Origin: Alysiella sp.
GTDB taxonomy: Bacteria > Pseudomonadota > Gammaproteobacteria > Burkholderiales > Neisseriaceae
NCBI RefSeq assembly: GCF_030525755.1
Contig: NZ_JAUNEC010000015.1
Location: 1 to 34,522 of the forward strand
Direction of reading: 5' to 3'
Length of the DNA: 34,522 nucleotides
Under the pieces are notes generated by a model that worked only from the letters and a program-made list of their open reading frames with translations, ran no database searches and had not been told where the DNA came from. Shown in pieces: positions 24,163 to 32,036 of this stretch (its first letter is position 1; each line of letters starts with the position of its first letter). The position numbers were made by a program, and so were the translations under genes.

Positions 24163-24900
24163 TCAATCATCTCTTAACAATTCTTGCCCAATTTCCGATT
24201 GCGCCAAAATCACGCCATCTTTTACTTCCGCCACTTCCAATAATTTTCCTTGATGTAACAAAGCTGTACGATGACACAATTTGCGAATCACGCTCATTTC
24301 ATGCGTTACAATCACAATGGTCACTTGAAAACGTTCGTTGATGTCTTTCAGGCAGGCTAACACGCTGCGTGTGGTAATCGGATCCAGCGCGGAAGTGGGC
24401 TCGTCTGCCAAAATCACGCTGGGATTGGGTGCAAGCGCACGCGCAATGCCCACGCGCTGCTTTTGTCCGCCCGATAATTGTGCGGGATAATGCTCAGCGC
24501 GTTCCGTCAAACCGACAATTTCCAAGCATTCTGCCACACGCGGTGCGATTTTTTCAGGCTGCCAGCCTGCAATTTCCAATGGAAATGCCACGTTTTCGGC
24601 AACGGTTCGGTTGCTCAATAAATTGAATTGTTGAAACACCATGCCGATGTGTTGGCGTGCTTGGCGCAATTGAGCTTCGTTCATGGCGGTCAGGTCTTGA
24701 TTATTGACCCAAACTTTGCCCGTATCGGGGCGTTCCAACAGATTGATAAGGCGCAATAATGTGGATTTGCCCGCGCCCGAATAGCCCATCAAACCGAAAA
24801 TTTCGCCTTGTTCTATGGTTAAGCTGGTTGGTTCTACGGCGGTAAAGCGCGTTTTGTCGCGGTTTTGGTATTGTTTGCTGACGTTTTCTAGTAAAATCAT
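24163..24900 (-). CDS. metN: Methionine ABC transporter ATP-binding protein MetN (short form)
   Basis: ATPase subunit of MetNIQ, 245 residues. Walker A is GYSGAGKST (39-47), the ABC signature LSGGQ is at 142-146, and Walker B is ILADEP (163-168). E. coli MetN has about 100 more residues forming a methionine-sensing regulatory domain. That domain is absent here, as I recall for Neisseria MetN, so direct transinhibition by methionine is not expected. ATG 24900 (MILLENVS) is chosen; an extension to a TTG at 24933 is unlikely. It is the first gene of the minus-strand series ending with metQ. Confidence 0.94.
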   Translation of the reverse strand: MILLENVSKQYQNRDKTRFTAVEPTSLTIEQGEIFGLMGYSGAGKSTLLRLINLLERPDTGKVWVNNQDLTAMNEAQLRQARQHIGMVFQQFNLLSNRTVAENVAFPLEIAGWQPEKIAPRVAECLEIVGLTERAEHYPAQLSGGQKQRVGIARALAPNPSVILADEPTSALDPITTRSVLACLKDINERFQVTIVIVTHEMSVIRKLCHRTALLHQGKLLEVAEVKDGVILAQSEIGQELLRDD

Positions 24901-25154
24901 GATTGATATGAAAAAATAAAGCCCGATGTGCAAGACAAAGGGCTAATGACAATTGAAAATATGGCTTAGCAGTTGTCGCCCGCAAGCGTGAAAATCGGCG
25001 TAAAAATTGAGATGGAATTAAACGTGATTGAAAGTGTATTGTCAAGCTATTTTGTGCGTAATTTGAGTTGTTTGTTGTTGGTTAGGGGAAGCTGAATATC
25101 ATGATTGGGGGTAAGAAAGGTGTTTGATAATGAAGTGGTATTTTATAGTTTTAT

Positions 25155-25171
25155 TTAATAATGCTTATTAA
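25155..25171. promoter_or_regulatory. Dyad TTAATAA-TGC-TTATTAA, possible operator
   Basis: Perfect 7-nt inverted arms around TGC, located about 30 nt upstream of the expected -35 region of the peroxiredoxin gene. The core AATAATGCTTATT recurs at 28499-28511. The regulator is unknown. Confidence 0.4.
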
Positions 25172-25202
25172 TAAAATAAATTTTTATTTTTGATAGATTA
25201 TT

Positions 25203-25208
25203 TATAAT
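25203..25208 (+). promoter_or_regulatory. Candidate -10 element of the peroxiredoxin-glutaredoxin gene
   Basis: A perfect TATAAT about 50 nt before the ATG at 25261. The -35 region is T-rich and poor, which may mean activator dependence. Confidence 0.45.
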
Positions 25209-25260
25209 GATTAAATTGATTTTTTAAACCCAATTTTGATTTTCAGTAATGGAGACTATG

Positions 25261-26010
25261 ATGTCTGTTCAAATTAAAACTGCACAAGAATTAGAAGGTC
25301 AAGCAATCCCTTCGGTCGTGTTTCATACGCGTAAAGATGATGCTTGGGTAGATGTTTCTACCGATGATTTGTTCAAAGGTAAGAAAGTTGCTGTATTTTC
25401 TTTACCAGGTGCGTTTACGCCGACTTGTTCTTCTACACATTTGCCACGTTATAATGAATTGGCAAAGGAATTTTATGCACGTGGTGTGGATAGTATTGTT
25501 TGTGTTTCGGTAAACGATACTTTTGTGATGAATGCTTGGTTGGCTGATCAAGAGGCCGAAAATATTGTGGTTGTACCTGATGGTAACTGTGAGTTTACAC
25601 GCGGTATGGGTATGTTGGTCAGCAAAGAGGCTTTGGGCTTTGGCGATCGTTCTTGGCGTTATTCTATGATTGTGAATGATGGTGTCATTGAAAAAATGTT
25701 CATTGAACCTGTAAAAGACGGCGACCCATTTGAAGTGTCTGATGCGGATACCATGTTGAAATACATTGACCCAGAATGGCAAGCACAAGAATCCGTTGCC
25801 ATTATTACTAAACCTGGCTGTCAATTCTGTGCAAAAGCAAAAAGCTTATTGAAAGAAAAAGGTTTTTCTTTTGAGGAAATTGTGTTGGGTCGTGATGCTT
25901 CTATTACTTCGGTTCGTGCGATTACGGGTAAAGCGACTGCACCACAGGTATTCATTGGTGGTCAATACATTGGTGGTAGTGAGGACTTGGAAGCATATTT
26001 GAACAAATAA
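25261..26010 (+). CDS. Hybrid peroxiredoxin-glutaredoxin (Prx-Grx) peroxidase
   Basis: 249-residue fusion enzyme that reduces peroxides with glutathione. The Prx5-like domain (about 1-165) has the peroxidatic cysteine C56 in GAFTPTCSSTH. The glutaredoxin domain (about 178-249) has the CxxC pair C187-QF-C190, the TAPQVFIGGQYIGG glutathione-binding segment and a closing helix. Such fusions are known from Haemophilus and Neisseria. Start: GGAG at 25250-25253 is 6 nt before ATG 25261; ATGs at 25249 and 25258 are too close to or overlap it. It is monocistronic and divergent from metN. Control by a peroxide regulator such as OxyR is plausible, but no full OxyR site was found. Confidence 0.95.
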   Translation: MSVQIKTAQELEGQAIPSVVFHTRKDDAWVDVSTDDLFKGKKVAVFSLPGAFTPTCSSTHLPRYNELAKEFYARGVDSIVCVSVNDTFVMNAWLADQEAENIVVVPDGNCEFTRGMGMLVSKEALGFGDRSWRYSMIVNDGVIEKMFIEPVKDGDPFEVSDADTMLKYIDPEWQAQESVAIITKPGCQFCAKAKSLLKEKGFSFEEIVLGRDASITSVRAITGKATAPQVFIGGQYIGGSEDLEAYLNK

Positions 26011-26154
26011 ATTATTTTGACTGTTCGGTCAAGTGGCGGGTAGTTTTCTCCTCCTTTCCTATCCGTCCCCTGAATGACCGTTTTATATTTATTGGATTAG
26101 GTAAAATGCATGATGATGCGTTATCATGTACCATAATTTAAGCCACATTTTGTT

Positions 26155-26862
26155 ATGACTTTATTTCTTGATACGCAACAATGGTTATTGAACGCGGGTA
26201 AAGGGCAGCAGCTTTTATCTGACGAACAATTTTTTTTTCAGGCAGCTTGTTCACATCAAATTATAAAGAACAGGGTGCTTGTTGTGGGTTGTGCGGCGTG
26301 TTCATTGAATTTGAGGTTGCCTGAAAGTGTTCAGATATTGCGACAAGATGTGTATGGGCGACATATTGATGTGTGGAGTTTACCTGAACATAGTCCATGG
26401 CAATCGGCGTGTTTTGATGTTGTACTGGCAAGTCATATTGCGGAATATGTTGAAACTCCTGCTGTTTTGTTTACGGAATGGTGGCGTATCAGTAAACCGC
26501 AAGCGAGTTTATTGATAACGGTGTTTAATCCAAATTCGTGTTGGAACAAGCTGCCTGAATTGCCACGTTTGTGTCATGATATGGGTAATTTGATTGAGAC
26601 GGCTGAAAGTGTAGGTTGGCGATTGGAGCAATGTCGTTTCATTCGTCATCTGCCGCTTTTCAGGCAGCCTAAACTCAGCCAATATTGGCGATGGATTGAA
26701 AAAGTTGTGTCTTTGTTGTTGCCCAATAGTGCATTGGTCTATGGCTTGGTATTGACCAAGCAAGAATATGGTTGTACGCCATTATCAGAGACCATTTTCC
26801 AAGCCATTGAGCCAGAATTGGGGCAATTTGCCTTATCGCGTGAGATGAATGATTTAAAATAA
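26155..26862 (+). CDS. Class I SAM-dependent methyltransferase-like protein
   Basis: 235 residues. The glycine-rich motif I is reduced (VLVVGCAACS), and FDVVLASHIAEYV and WWRISKPQASLLITVFNP correspond to later motifs of Methyltransf_11-type enzymes. The substrate is unknown. The C-terminal third (WRWIEKVVSLLLPNSALVYGLVLTKQ) is typical of small methyltransferases next to gloB or rnhA in other proteobacteria, but those neighbours are absent. It precedes panB by 26 nt, so the two probably form an operon. A CATAAT at 26132-26137 is a possible -10. A DUS at 26659-26670 lies inside the gene. Confidence 0.75.
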   Translation: MTLFLDTQQWLLNAGKGQQLLSDEQFFFQAACSHQIIKNRVLVVGCAACSLNLRLPESVQILRQDVYGRHIDVWSLPEHSPWQSACFDVVLASHIAEYVETPAVLFTEWWRISKPQASLLITVFNPNSCWNKLPELPRLCHDMGNLIETAESVGWRLEQCRFIRHLPLFRQPKLSQYWRWIEKVVSLLLPNSALVYGLVLTKQEYGCTPLSETIFQAIEPELGQFALSREMNDLK

Positions 26863-26888
26863 AACATTTTGAAAATAAATGGATAACC

Positions 26889-27680
26889 ATGATTACCGTA
26901 CAAACTTTAAAACAAATGAAACACAATGGCGAAAAAATTGCCATGCTAACGTGTTATGAGGCTTCTTTTGCACTTGCAATGAATCAAGCTGGCGTAGATG
27001 TATTGTTGGTGGGCGATTCTTTGGGTATGGTGGTGCAGGGGCAAACTTCCACTTTACCTGTTAGCTTGGCAGATATGTGTTACCACACCGCAGCTGTTGC
27101 TCGCACTAATCAAAGTGCGATGATTGTGGCAGATTTGCCATTTGGTGCGTATCAACAAAGTAAAGAACAGGCTTTTGCGGCTTCGGCAAAACTGATGGCA
27201 GCAGGTGCACATATGGTTAAATTGGAAGGTGGGACGGTAATGGCAGAGACCACCGAATTTTTACAGCGACGCGGCATTCCTGTGTGCGCGCACGTTGGTT
27301 TAACGCCGCAATCGGTTAATGTATTAGGTGGTTATAAAGTGCAAGGTAAAGGCGATGCGGCTGATGTGGTGTTGCGTGATGCGCAAGCACATGAACAGGC
27401 GGGCGCAGCATTGGTATTGATGGAATGTGTACCAGCAGCATTGGCAGCAGAAATCACACGTACACTTTCTTGTCCAACCATAGGTATTGGTGCAGGTGTG
27501 GATACTGATGGGCAAGTTTTGGTTATGCACGATATGTTGGGTGTAAACAACGGTAAAACGGCACGTTTTGTGAAAAATTTTATGATAGGTCAGAACAGCA
27601 TTCAGGCAGCCTTTGCAGCTTATGTTACAGCGGTTAAAGCGCGAACGTTTCCAGCAGCAGAGCACACATTCACCAATTGA
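26889..27680 (+). CDS. panB: 3-methyl-2-oxobutanoate hydroxymethyltransferase PanB
   Basis: First step of pantothenate synthesis: transfers a hydroxymethyl group from methylene-tetrahydrofolate to 2-oxoisovalerate, giving ketopantoate. 263 residues, as usual. Conserved segments are MLTCYEASFA, LLVGDSLGMVVQG (Mg ligand Asp), VADLPFG, VKLEGG, HVGLTPQSVNVLGGY, LMECVP (catalytic Glu) and TIGIGAG. panC and panD are not in the window. A DUS at 27601-27612 encodes part of SIQAAFAAY near the C-terminus. The gene is in a plus-strand series with the methyltransferase before it and a HAD gene after it. Confidence 0.97.
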   Translation: MITVQTLKQMKHNGEKIAMLTCYEASFALAMNQAGVDVLLVGDSLGMVVQGQTSTLPVSLADMCYHTAAVARTNQSAMIVADLPFGAYQQSKEQAFAASAKLMAAGAHMVKLEGGTVMAETTEFLQRRGIPVCAHVGLTPQSVNVLGGYKVQGKGDAADVVLRDAQAHEQAGAALVLMECVPAALAAEITRTLSCPTIGIGAGVDTDGQVLVMHDMLGVNNGKTARFVKNFMIGQNSIQAAFAAYVTAVKARTFPAAEHTFTN

Positions 27681-27703
27681 TTGACAAGCTAGGCTGCCTG
27701 AAA

Positions 27704-28405
27704 ATGGAAATGCATGCGTTCAAATGGATTGCTTTTGATGCCGATGACACTTTGTTTCATTATCAAAGCTATGCTGGGTTATGTAGGGTTTTAGCACGTT
27801 ATGGTGTGGCATGGAATGAAACCTTGCATCGCCATTTTCAGGCAGCCAATGCGTCTTTATGGTTGGCATTGCAAAACGGTGCAATCAGCATGACTGAATT
27901 GGCGCAACGGCGTTTCGCATCGTTGGCAGTACAAACAGGTCAAAGTGCATTGACCCTCAATCATGAATTGCAACTTGAAATGATACACATCAGTCAAGCT
28001 GTTGCAGGTGTACCACAATTATTGAAAAATTTGAAAAACAAAGGCATGGGCATTGCCATGATTACCAATGGTTTTTCTGTGTTGCAAAGACCGCGTTTGC
28101 AAGCTCAAGGTTTGTTGCAATACATTGATGTTTTGGTGGTTTCAGAAGAAGTAGGGTATGCCAAACCTGATGCTCGAATATTTGAATGGGCTTTGGCTCA
28201 GATGGGAAATCCTTTACCCGCATACGTTTTGATGGTGGGAGACAGTTTGATTTCGGATATTCAGGGTGCGAAACAAGTGGGCATGAAAACCTGTTGGTTT
28301 GCGGCTTCATCTTCACGTAAGCATGAAATAGAAAGTGTGCAAGCCGATTTTGTGGTGCGAGATTGGTTTGAGTTTGCTGCTAAAATGGGATTGGCACTTA
28401 CTTAA
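27704..28405 (+). CDS. HAD family hydrolase (YjjG-like)
   Basis: 233-residue haloacid dehalogenase-type phosphatase. Motif I is FDADDTLF, motif II is MITNGFS, the Lys is in YAKPDARIF, and motif IV is GDSLISDIQGAKQVGM. A helical cap of about 80 residues between motifs I and II fits the YjjG nucleotidase/phosphoglycolate phosphatase subgroup, but the substrate is uncertain. The start is ATG 27704 or 27710; both follow immediately on a DUS (27691-27702) with no ordinary ribosome binding site. It follows panB by about 20 nt and may be cotranscribed. Confidence 0.85.
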   Translation: MEMHAFKWIAFDADDTLFHYQSYAGLCRVLARYGVAWNETLHRHFQAANASLWLALQNGAISMTELAQRRFASLAVQTGQSALTLNHELQLEMIHISQAVAGVPQLLKNLKNKGMGIAMITNGFSVLQRPRLQAQGLLQYIDVLVVSEEVGYAKPDARIFEWALAQMGNPLPAYVLMVGDSLISDIQGAKQVGMKTCWFAASSSRKHEIESVQADFVVRDWFEFAAKMGLALT

Positions 28406-28495
28406 ACATATGGGCAAATGGAACAAGTGGGATATGGGATAGGGTTTTCACATAAGAGTGTTGGTCATGCTGTACTATTTGTATTTGAAACGACT

Positions 28496-28514
28496 ATAAA
28501 TAATGCTTATTTAT
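28496..28514. repeat. Dyad ATAAATAA-TGC-TTATTTAT
   Basis: Perfect 8-nt inverted arms around TGC, with the same 13-nt core as the dyad at 25155-25171. It lies in the space between the convergent HAD and amino-acid-binding genes, so an operator role here is not obvious. Confidence 0.45.
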
Positions 28515-28544
28515 GTAGGTTCGGTGCTTATCCTTACCATTTCA

Positions 28545-28575
28545 AGGCTGCCTGAAACTTTCAGGCAGCCTGTTT
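28545..28575. terminator. Bidirectional terminator made of an inverted DUS pair
   Basis: AGGCTGCCTGAAA (28545-28557) and TTTCAGGCAGCCT (28559-28571) are perfect 13-nt arms one base apart, followed by GTTTTT on the plus strand. It separates the HAD gene (+) from the convergent lipoprotein gene (-). Confidence 0.85.
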
Positions 28576-28581
28576 TTACGA

Positions 28582-29415
28582 TTATTTGGCAAAATATTTG
28601 CTTTCTACTTCATTGTATTTGCCGTTTTCACGTACGGTTTTTAGTGCAGCATTCAAAGTATTCAATAATTCGGTATTGCCTTTTTTCACAGCAATACCGT
28701 AATTTTCAATTTCAAAATCAGGTACTTCAACCATAGTAAAACCTTTGTCATTGTTGTTTTTCACATAATTGGCAATGACAGCACTATCGCTGATGGCTGC
28801 ATCCAAACCGCCATTCTCCACTTCTTTGAGCATTAAAGGTACGGTTTCAAAACGTGCAATTGCTTGGCTGGTTGTGCCGAAGATTTTCTGTGCTGCCAAG
28901 TCGCCTGTGTAGCCTGTTACCACACCCACTTTATTCATTTTTTTCAAATCTTCTACATTTTTGATGTCTTTGCCTGACGGTACCAACACGATTTGCTTGA
29001 TTTGGTAGTATGAATCTGTGAAATCCATGCTTTGTTTGCGTTCATCGGTAATGGTTACGCCCGACATCACGATGTCCACATCGCCAGCATTGAGTTCAGG
29101 AAACAAGCTTTCCCAAGGTTTGTGCAGAAATTCCACTTGGAAACCGCCTGCTTGTGCCATCTCGCGCATTAAATCTACGTCAAAGCCTTCTACTTCTTGT
29201 TTTTCATTACGTGATTCAAAAGGTGCAAATTCGGCATTCATGGCAACGCGATACACTTTACCAGTTGTCGCAGGCGCAGAAGCCACAACAGATGCAGGGG
29301 TAGCAGGTGTTGATGGTGCAGCAGGTGTGCTTGCAGTATTGTTTTGACCGCCGCAAGCAGTTAGCGAAAATGCAGCACAAGATAGGGCGGTAGCAAACCA
29401 TTTGTTTAATAGCAT
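28582..29415 (-). CDS. Amino-acid-binding lipoprotein of an ABC importer
   Basis: 277-residue solute-binding protein of family 3. Lipobox LTAC (cysteine 21), a linker rich in Ala, Thr and Pro, then the domain YRVAMNAEFAPFESRN, EGFDVDLMREMAQ, MSGVTITDERKQSMDFTDSYY, VGVVTGYTGDLAAQK and the closing YGIAVKKGNTELL. This pattern is typical of polar or basic amino acid binders; the ligand is not certain. No permease or ATPase gene is adjacent, so partners are encoded elsewhere. AAGGA precedes the ATG. The gene ends at an inverted DUS pair. Confidence 0.9.
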   Translation of the reverse strand: MLLNKWFATALSCAAFSLTACGGQNNTASTPAAPSTPATPASVVASAPATTGKVYRVAMNAEFAPFESRNEKQEVEGFDVDLMREMAQAGGFQVEFLHKPWESLFPELNAGDVDIVMSGVTITDERKQSMDFTDSYYQIKQIVLVPSGKDIKNVEDLKKMNKVGVVTGYTGDLAAQKIFGTTSQAIARFETVPLMLKEVENGGLDAAISDSAVIANYVKNNNDKGFTMVEVPDFEIENYGIAVKKGNTELLNTLNAALKTVRENGKYNEVESKYFAK

Positions 29416-29500
29416 GATGTTTCCTTATGTAGGGCGTGAAAATAAAATGTGCATTTTACACCAAGATGATTGATTTGGCGTGAAAAAGTAGCATAAACAT

Positions 29501-31018
29501 TCAATTTTTTTCGGATTGAAACAAAACTTGGTCGGCATGCCAGACCAGAAATAAAATGGGTACACCCAATACAGCGGTAAAAATGAAAAATGGAGCATAA
29601 CCAATTTCGTTCACTATCGTGCCTGAATAACCGCCTAACATTTTGGGAAACAAAGTCATCAATGATGAGAATAAGGCGTATTGTACGGCGGTAAAACGGA
29701 TATTGGTCAGTGCAGAGAGAAAAGCCACAAATACCGTTCCAGCCAGCCCCGCAGCAAAATTGTCCAAGCCGACTGCAGTGTACATCAGGGGTAAATCGTG
29801 TCCGTGCATTGCCAATAGTGCAAACAGCAAATTGGTTGCTGCTGCTGCAATCGCACCGAGCATCATCATGTTCATAATGCGAAATTTTTGTGCCAATAAA
29901 CCACCTGCAAAACCGCCGATAACCGACATGATGACACCAAATGTTTTGACTGCCCATGCGATTTCTTCTTTGGAAAAACCTAAATCGGCATAAAACACAT
30001 TACTGATTACGCCCGACACAATGTCTGAAATGCGGTATAAGCCAATCAATGCCAGTAACAGTATGGCGCGTTTGCCGTAGCGTTGGAAAAAGTCGGTTAA
30101 GGGTTCAAGTAATGTTTGTGTGGCGGTTTGTTTGGATACGATGTTGAGTTGAACGGTTAGCCAGGCTGTTGTTAAAAATGCCAGTAATGATAAGAGCATA
30201 CGCACACTTTCCCAAATGAATTTGATGAAAGGTGTACCTGTTTCAGGCAGCAGGCTGCCTGAAACACGGAAAACCGCAATAAATGCAGCAATCGCCAACA
30301 TAAAAGCCAGTAGTAATCGCCCATTTTCTTGATTGAGATGGTGTTTATGGTGCTGTTTTACAGTTGGTTCATGAATGAATAAGGTGGTCAATATGCCTAT
30401 ACCCATGATGGCTGCCATTATCCAATAGGTGTTGCGCCAAGCGTGGTATTGGTATTGTTCTGTTGTTGAGCCGAAGTGGGTGGCAAGTAAGAGAGAACCT
30501 GCGCCTGATACAAACATGGCGATGCGGTAGCCTGCGGTATAGGCTGCGGCTGCGGCGGATTGTGCAGCAGCATCATTGGGGGCGGCTTCAATGCGGTAGG
30601 CATCAATAGCGATGTCTTGTGTTGCTGAAGCAAAGCCCAATAAAACCGCACCGACCGCCATGATGTTCAGGCTGCCTGAAACTTGGGTATTGGGATTAAC
30701 TGAAGCCATGATGCATACTGCCGCAATCATGAAACTTTGTGCCAACAATAGCCATGCACGTCTTTGTCCCAATTTGTGCGATAAGATGGGCAGTTTGAAT
30801 GAATCCAATAAGGGTGACCAAATGAATTTGAATGAATAAGCCAAAGCTGCCCAACTGAATAGGGTAACGGTTTTGCGTTCAACACCTGCTTCGGTAAGCC
30901 ACAGTGATAAAGTGGAAAAAATCAGCATTAAGGGTAAACCAGCTGAAAAGCCTAAAAGCAGCATGGTGGTCATCAAACGCCATTTGTGTGGGACAGGAAG
31001 GGCAGAGTGGGGCGACAT
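29501..31018 (-). CDS. ampG: Muropeptide permease AmpG (MFS)
   Basis: 505-residue inner-membrane importer that brings anhydromuropeptides from cell-wall turnover into the cytoplasm for recycling. Signatures: LLLGFSAGLPLMLIFSTLSLWLTEAGV near the start, WSPLLDSF, GFASATQDIAIDAYRIE and, late, GLDNFAAGLAGTVFVAFLSALTNIRFTAVQYALFSSL. It has 12-14 predicted helices. AGGA lies 8 nt before the ATG. Two DUS-containing stretches lie in the coding region: 30240-30265, an inverted pair, and 30669-30680. Both encode V-S-G-S-L. Neisseria species lacking good muropeptide recycling release peptidoglycan fragments, so AmpG activity affects inflammation. Confidence 0.94.
   Translation of the reverse strand: MSPHSALPVPHKWRLMTTMLLLGFSAGLPLMLIFSTLSLWLTEAGVERKTVTLFSWAALAYSFKFIWSPLLDSFKLPILSHKLGQRRAWLLLAQSFMIAAVCIMASVNPNTQVSGSLNIMAVGAVLLGFASATQDIAIDAYRIEAAPNDAAAQSAAAAAYTAGYRIAMFVSGAGSLLLATHFGSTTEQYQYHAWRNTYWIMAAIMGIGILTTLFIHEPTVKQHHKHHLNQENGRLLLAFMLAIAAFIAVFRVSGSLLPETGTPFIKFIWESVRMLLSLLAFLTTAWLTVQLNIVSKQTATQTLLEPLTDFFQRYGKRAILLLALIGLYRISDIVSGVISNVFYADLGFSKEEIAWAVKTFGVIMSVIGGFAGGLLAQKFRIMNMMMLGAIAAAATNLLFALLAMHGHDLPLMYTAVGLDNFAAGLAGTVFVAFLSALTNIRFTAVQYALFSSLMTLFPKMLGGYSGTIVNEIGYAPFFIFTAVLGVPILFLVWHADQVLFQSEKN
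30240..30265. repeat. Inverted DUS pair inside the ampG coding region
   Basis: GTTTCAGGCAGC (30240-30251) and GCTGCCTGAAAC (30254-30265) are perfect 12-nt arms two bases apart. It is read through in frame (RVSGSLLPETG) in a loop between membrane segments. The right arm contains a complete DUS (30252-30263). Confidence 0.8.
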
Positions 31019-31076
31019 GGGGTTTGTCCTGTTAAGGTAAAATTGTGGGTTTTAGGCAGTAGCCTGAATGTGGGTT

Positions 31077-31937
31077 TCAATTGGGTAATAAAGGTGCTTG
31101 ACCGCGTTGTAAATAAACGGTGTGGTTGGGGTTTTTATGGTCAATGTGAATGGTTTCACTTAATAATTCTTCGCCTGCATCAAGTTGGCGGTAGCGTATG
31201 GTGTAGCTGCCTTGGTTTAAGCGGTCTAATATTAAGTGTTCGCGTTCGCGAATGAAAAAAGTACGCAATGGTATATCACTGCCTGCGATGGTCAATTCGG
31301 CATAAACGTCTGATGAATTGCGGACATTGTCCACATATAAGCGCAGTTTGCCTTGTCCATAGACAATTGGGTAACCGTCTAAATAACCGCTTGTTTGTGG
31401 CCATAGATTGCCATTGGGTGAAGTAGCAGCACGAATGTAGGGTGATGATGCTTGTTGGGTGTTTGCGGTGGGATTTTCAGACAGATTTGGGGCTGAAATG
31501 GGTGCAGTAAGTGTGTTTAGGCTGTCTGAAAAAGGAGCTTGATTGGGTTTGCGTTGAATCATGAGGCTGATGAGTTGCCAAGTCAATAATATCAATGCCA
31601 CCAGAATGCCCAATATCAGCATAATGGTGTTTTTTTTGGTGAGTGTTGGTGGAGTGGATTGCGCAATAGTTGGTGAATAAATTGGGGAGGAAGAAACAGG
31701 GATTTGAGGGCTGGGGTGTTGTTGTGCTGCTATCCAACGGTCGTGTTCGGCACGGCGTTCTGGGTTGGACAACACTTCATAGGCTTGATTGATGAGTTGC
31801 ATGATGCGATGGGCATCGGGGTCGGGATTTAAGTCAGGGTGGTATTGCTTGGATAAACGGCGATAGGCAGCGCGTATGGTTTGGGCATCGGCATCGGGAC
31901 TGATGTGCAGATTGTCGTAATGGGTACGTACGGTCAT
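31077..31937 (-). CDS. J-domain protein with a membrane anchor
   Basis: 286 residues. The N-terminal J domain (about 6-70) has YDNLHISPDADAQTIRAAYRRLSKQYHPDLNPD with the HPD triad at 33-35, so it should stimulate a DnaK-type ATPase. A low-complexity stretch follows, then one membrane helix (TIMLILGILVALILLTWQLISLMI), a Ser/Pro/Asn-rich linker, and a C-terminal beta-rich domain (LYVDNVRNSSDVYAELTIAG...SYTIRYRQLDAGEEL). This layout resembles J-domain proteins specialised to the envelope; the client is unknown. ATG 31937 is preferred over an extension of 6 codons. It lies between lptF and ampG on the minus strand. Confidence 0.85.
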   Translation of the reverse strand: MTVRTHYDNLHISPDADAQTIRAAYRRLSKQYHPDLNPDPDAHRIMQLINQAYEVLSNPERRAEHDRWIAAQQHPSPQIPVSSSPIYSPTIAQSTPPTLTKKNTIMLILGILVALILLTWQLISLMIQRKPNQAPFSDSLNTLTAPISAPNLSENPTANTQQASSPYIRAATSPNGNLWPQTSGYLDGYPIVYGQGKLRLYVDNVRNSSDVYAELTIAGSDIPLRTFFIREREHLILDRLNQGSYTIRYRQLDAGEELLSETIHIDHKNPNHTVYLQRGQAPLLPN

Positions 31938-31985
31938 GGTGTTGCAATAAATCAATGAGATAGGAATGGTAAAGGGGTATTGCGA

Positions 31986-32024
31986 TTTTCAGGCAGCCTG
32001 TGTATGGGTCAGGCTGCCTGAAAA
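31986..32024. terminator. Inverted DUS pair after lptF
   Basis: Perfect 15-nt arms (31986-32000 and 32010-32024) around a 9-nt loop, both containing a complete DUS. It directly follows the lptF stop and lacks a long T-tract, so termination may be partial. Confidence 0.7.
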
Positions 32025-32036
32025 CATGGGTTCAGT

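Larger units (their letters stand above)
24901..25260. other. Divergent intergenic region between metN and the peroxiredoxin gene
   Basis: About 360 nt without a gene. The metN-proximal half is of mixed composition; the half before the peroxiredoxin gene is very AT-rich and holds a dyad and a -10 element (listed separately). No DUS and no clear MetR box (TGAA-N5-TTCA) are seen. Confidence 0.5.

Noticed and set aside
25141..25210. OxyR site upstream of the peroxiredoxin gene
   Set aside because: ATAG occurs (near 25193) but the required CTAT partners at the right spacing are missing.
26017..26032. TTGAC-TGTTCG-GTCAA as a terminator after the peroxiredoxin gene
   Set aside because: Five base pairs and no T-tract, too weak to call.
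29406..29957. 183-codon minus-strand frame overlapping the end of ampG
   Set aside because: A shadow frame of ampG with Cys/His/Arg-rich composition and no start signal; ampG itself is certain.
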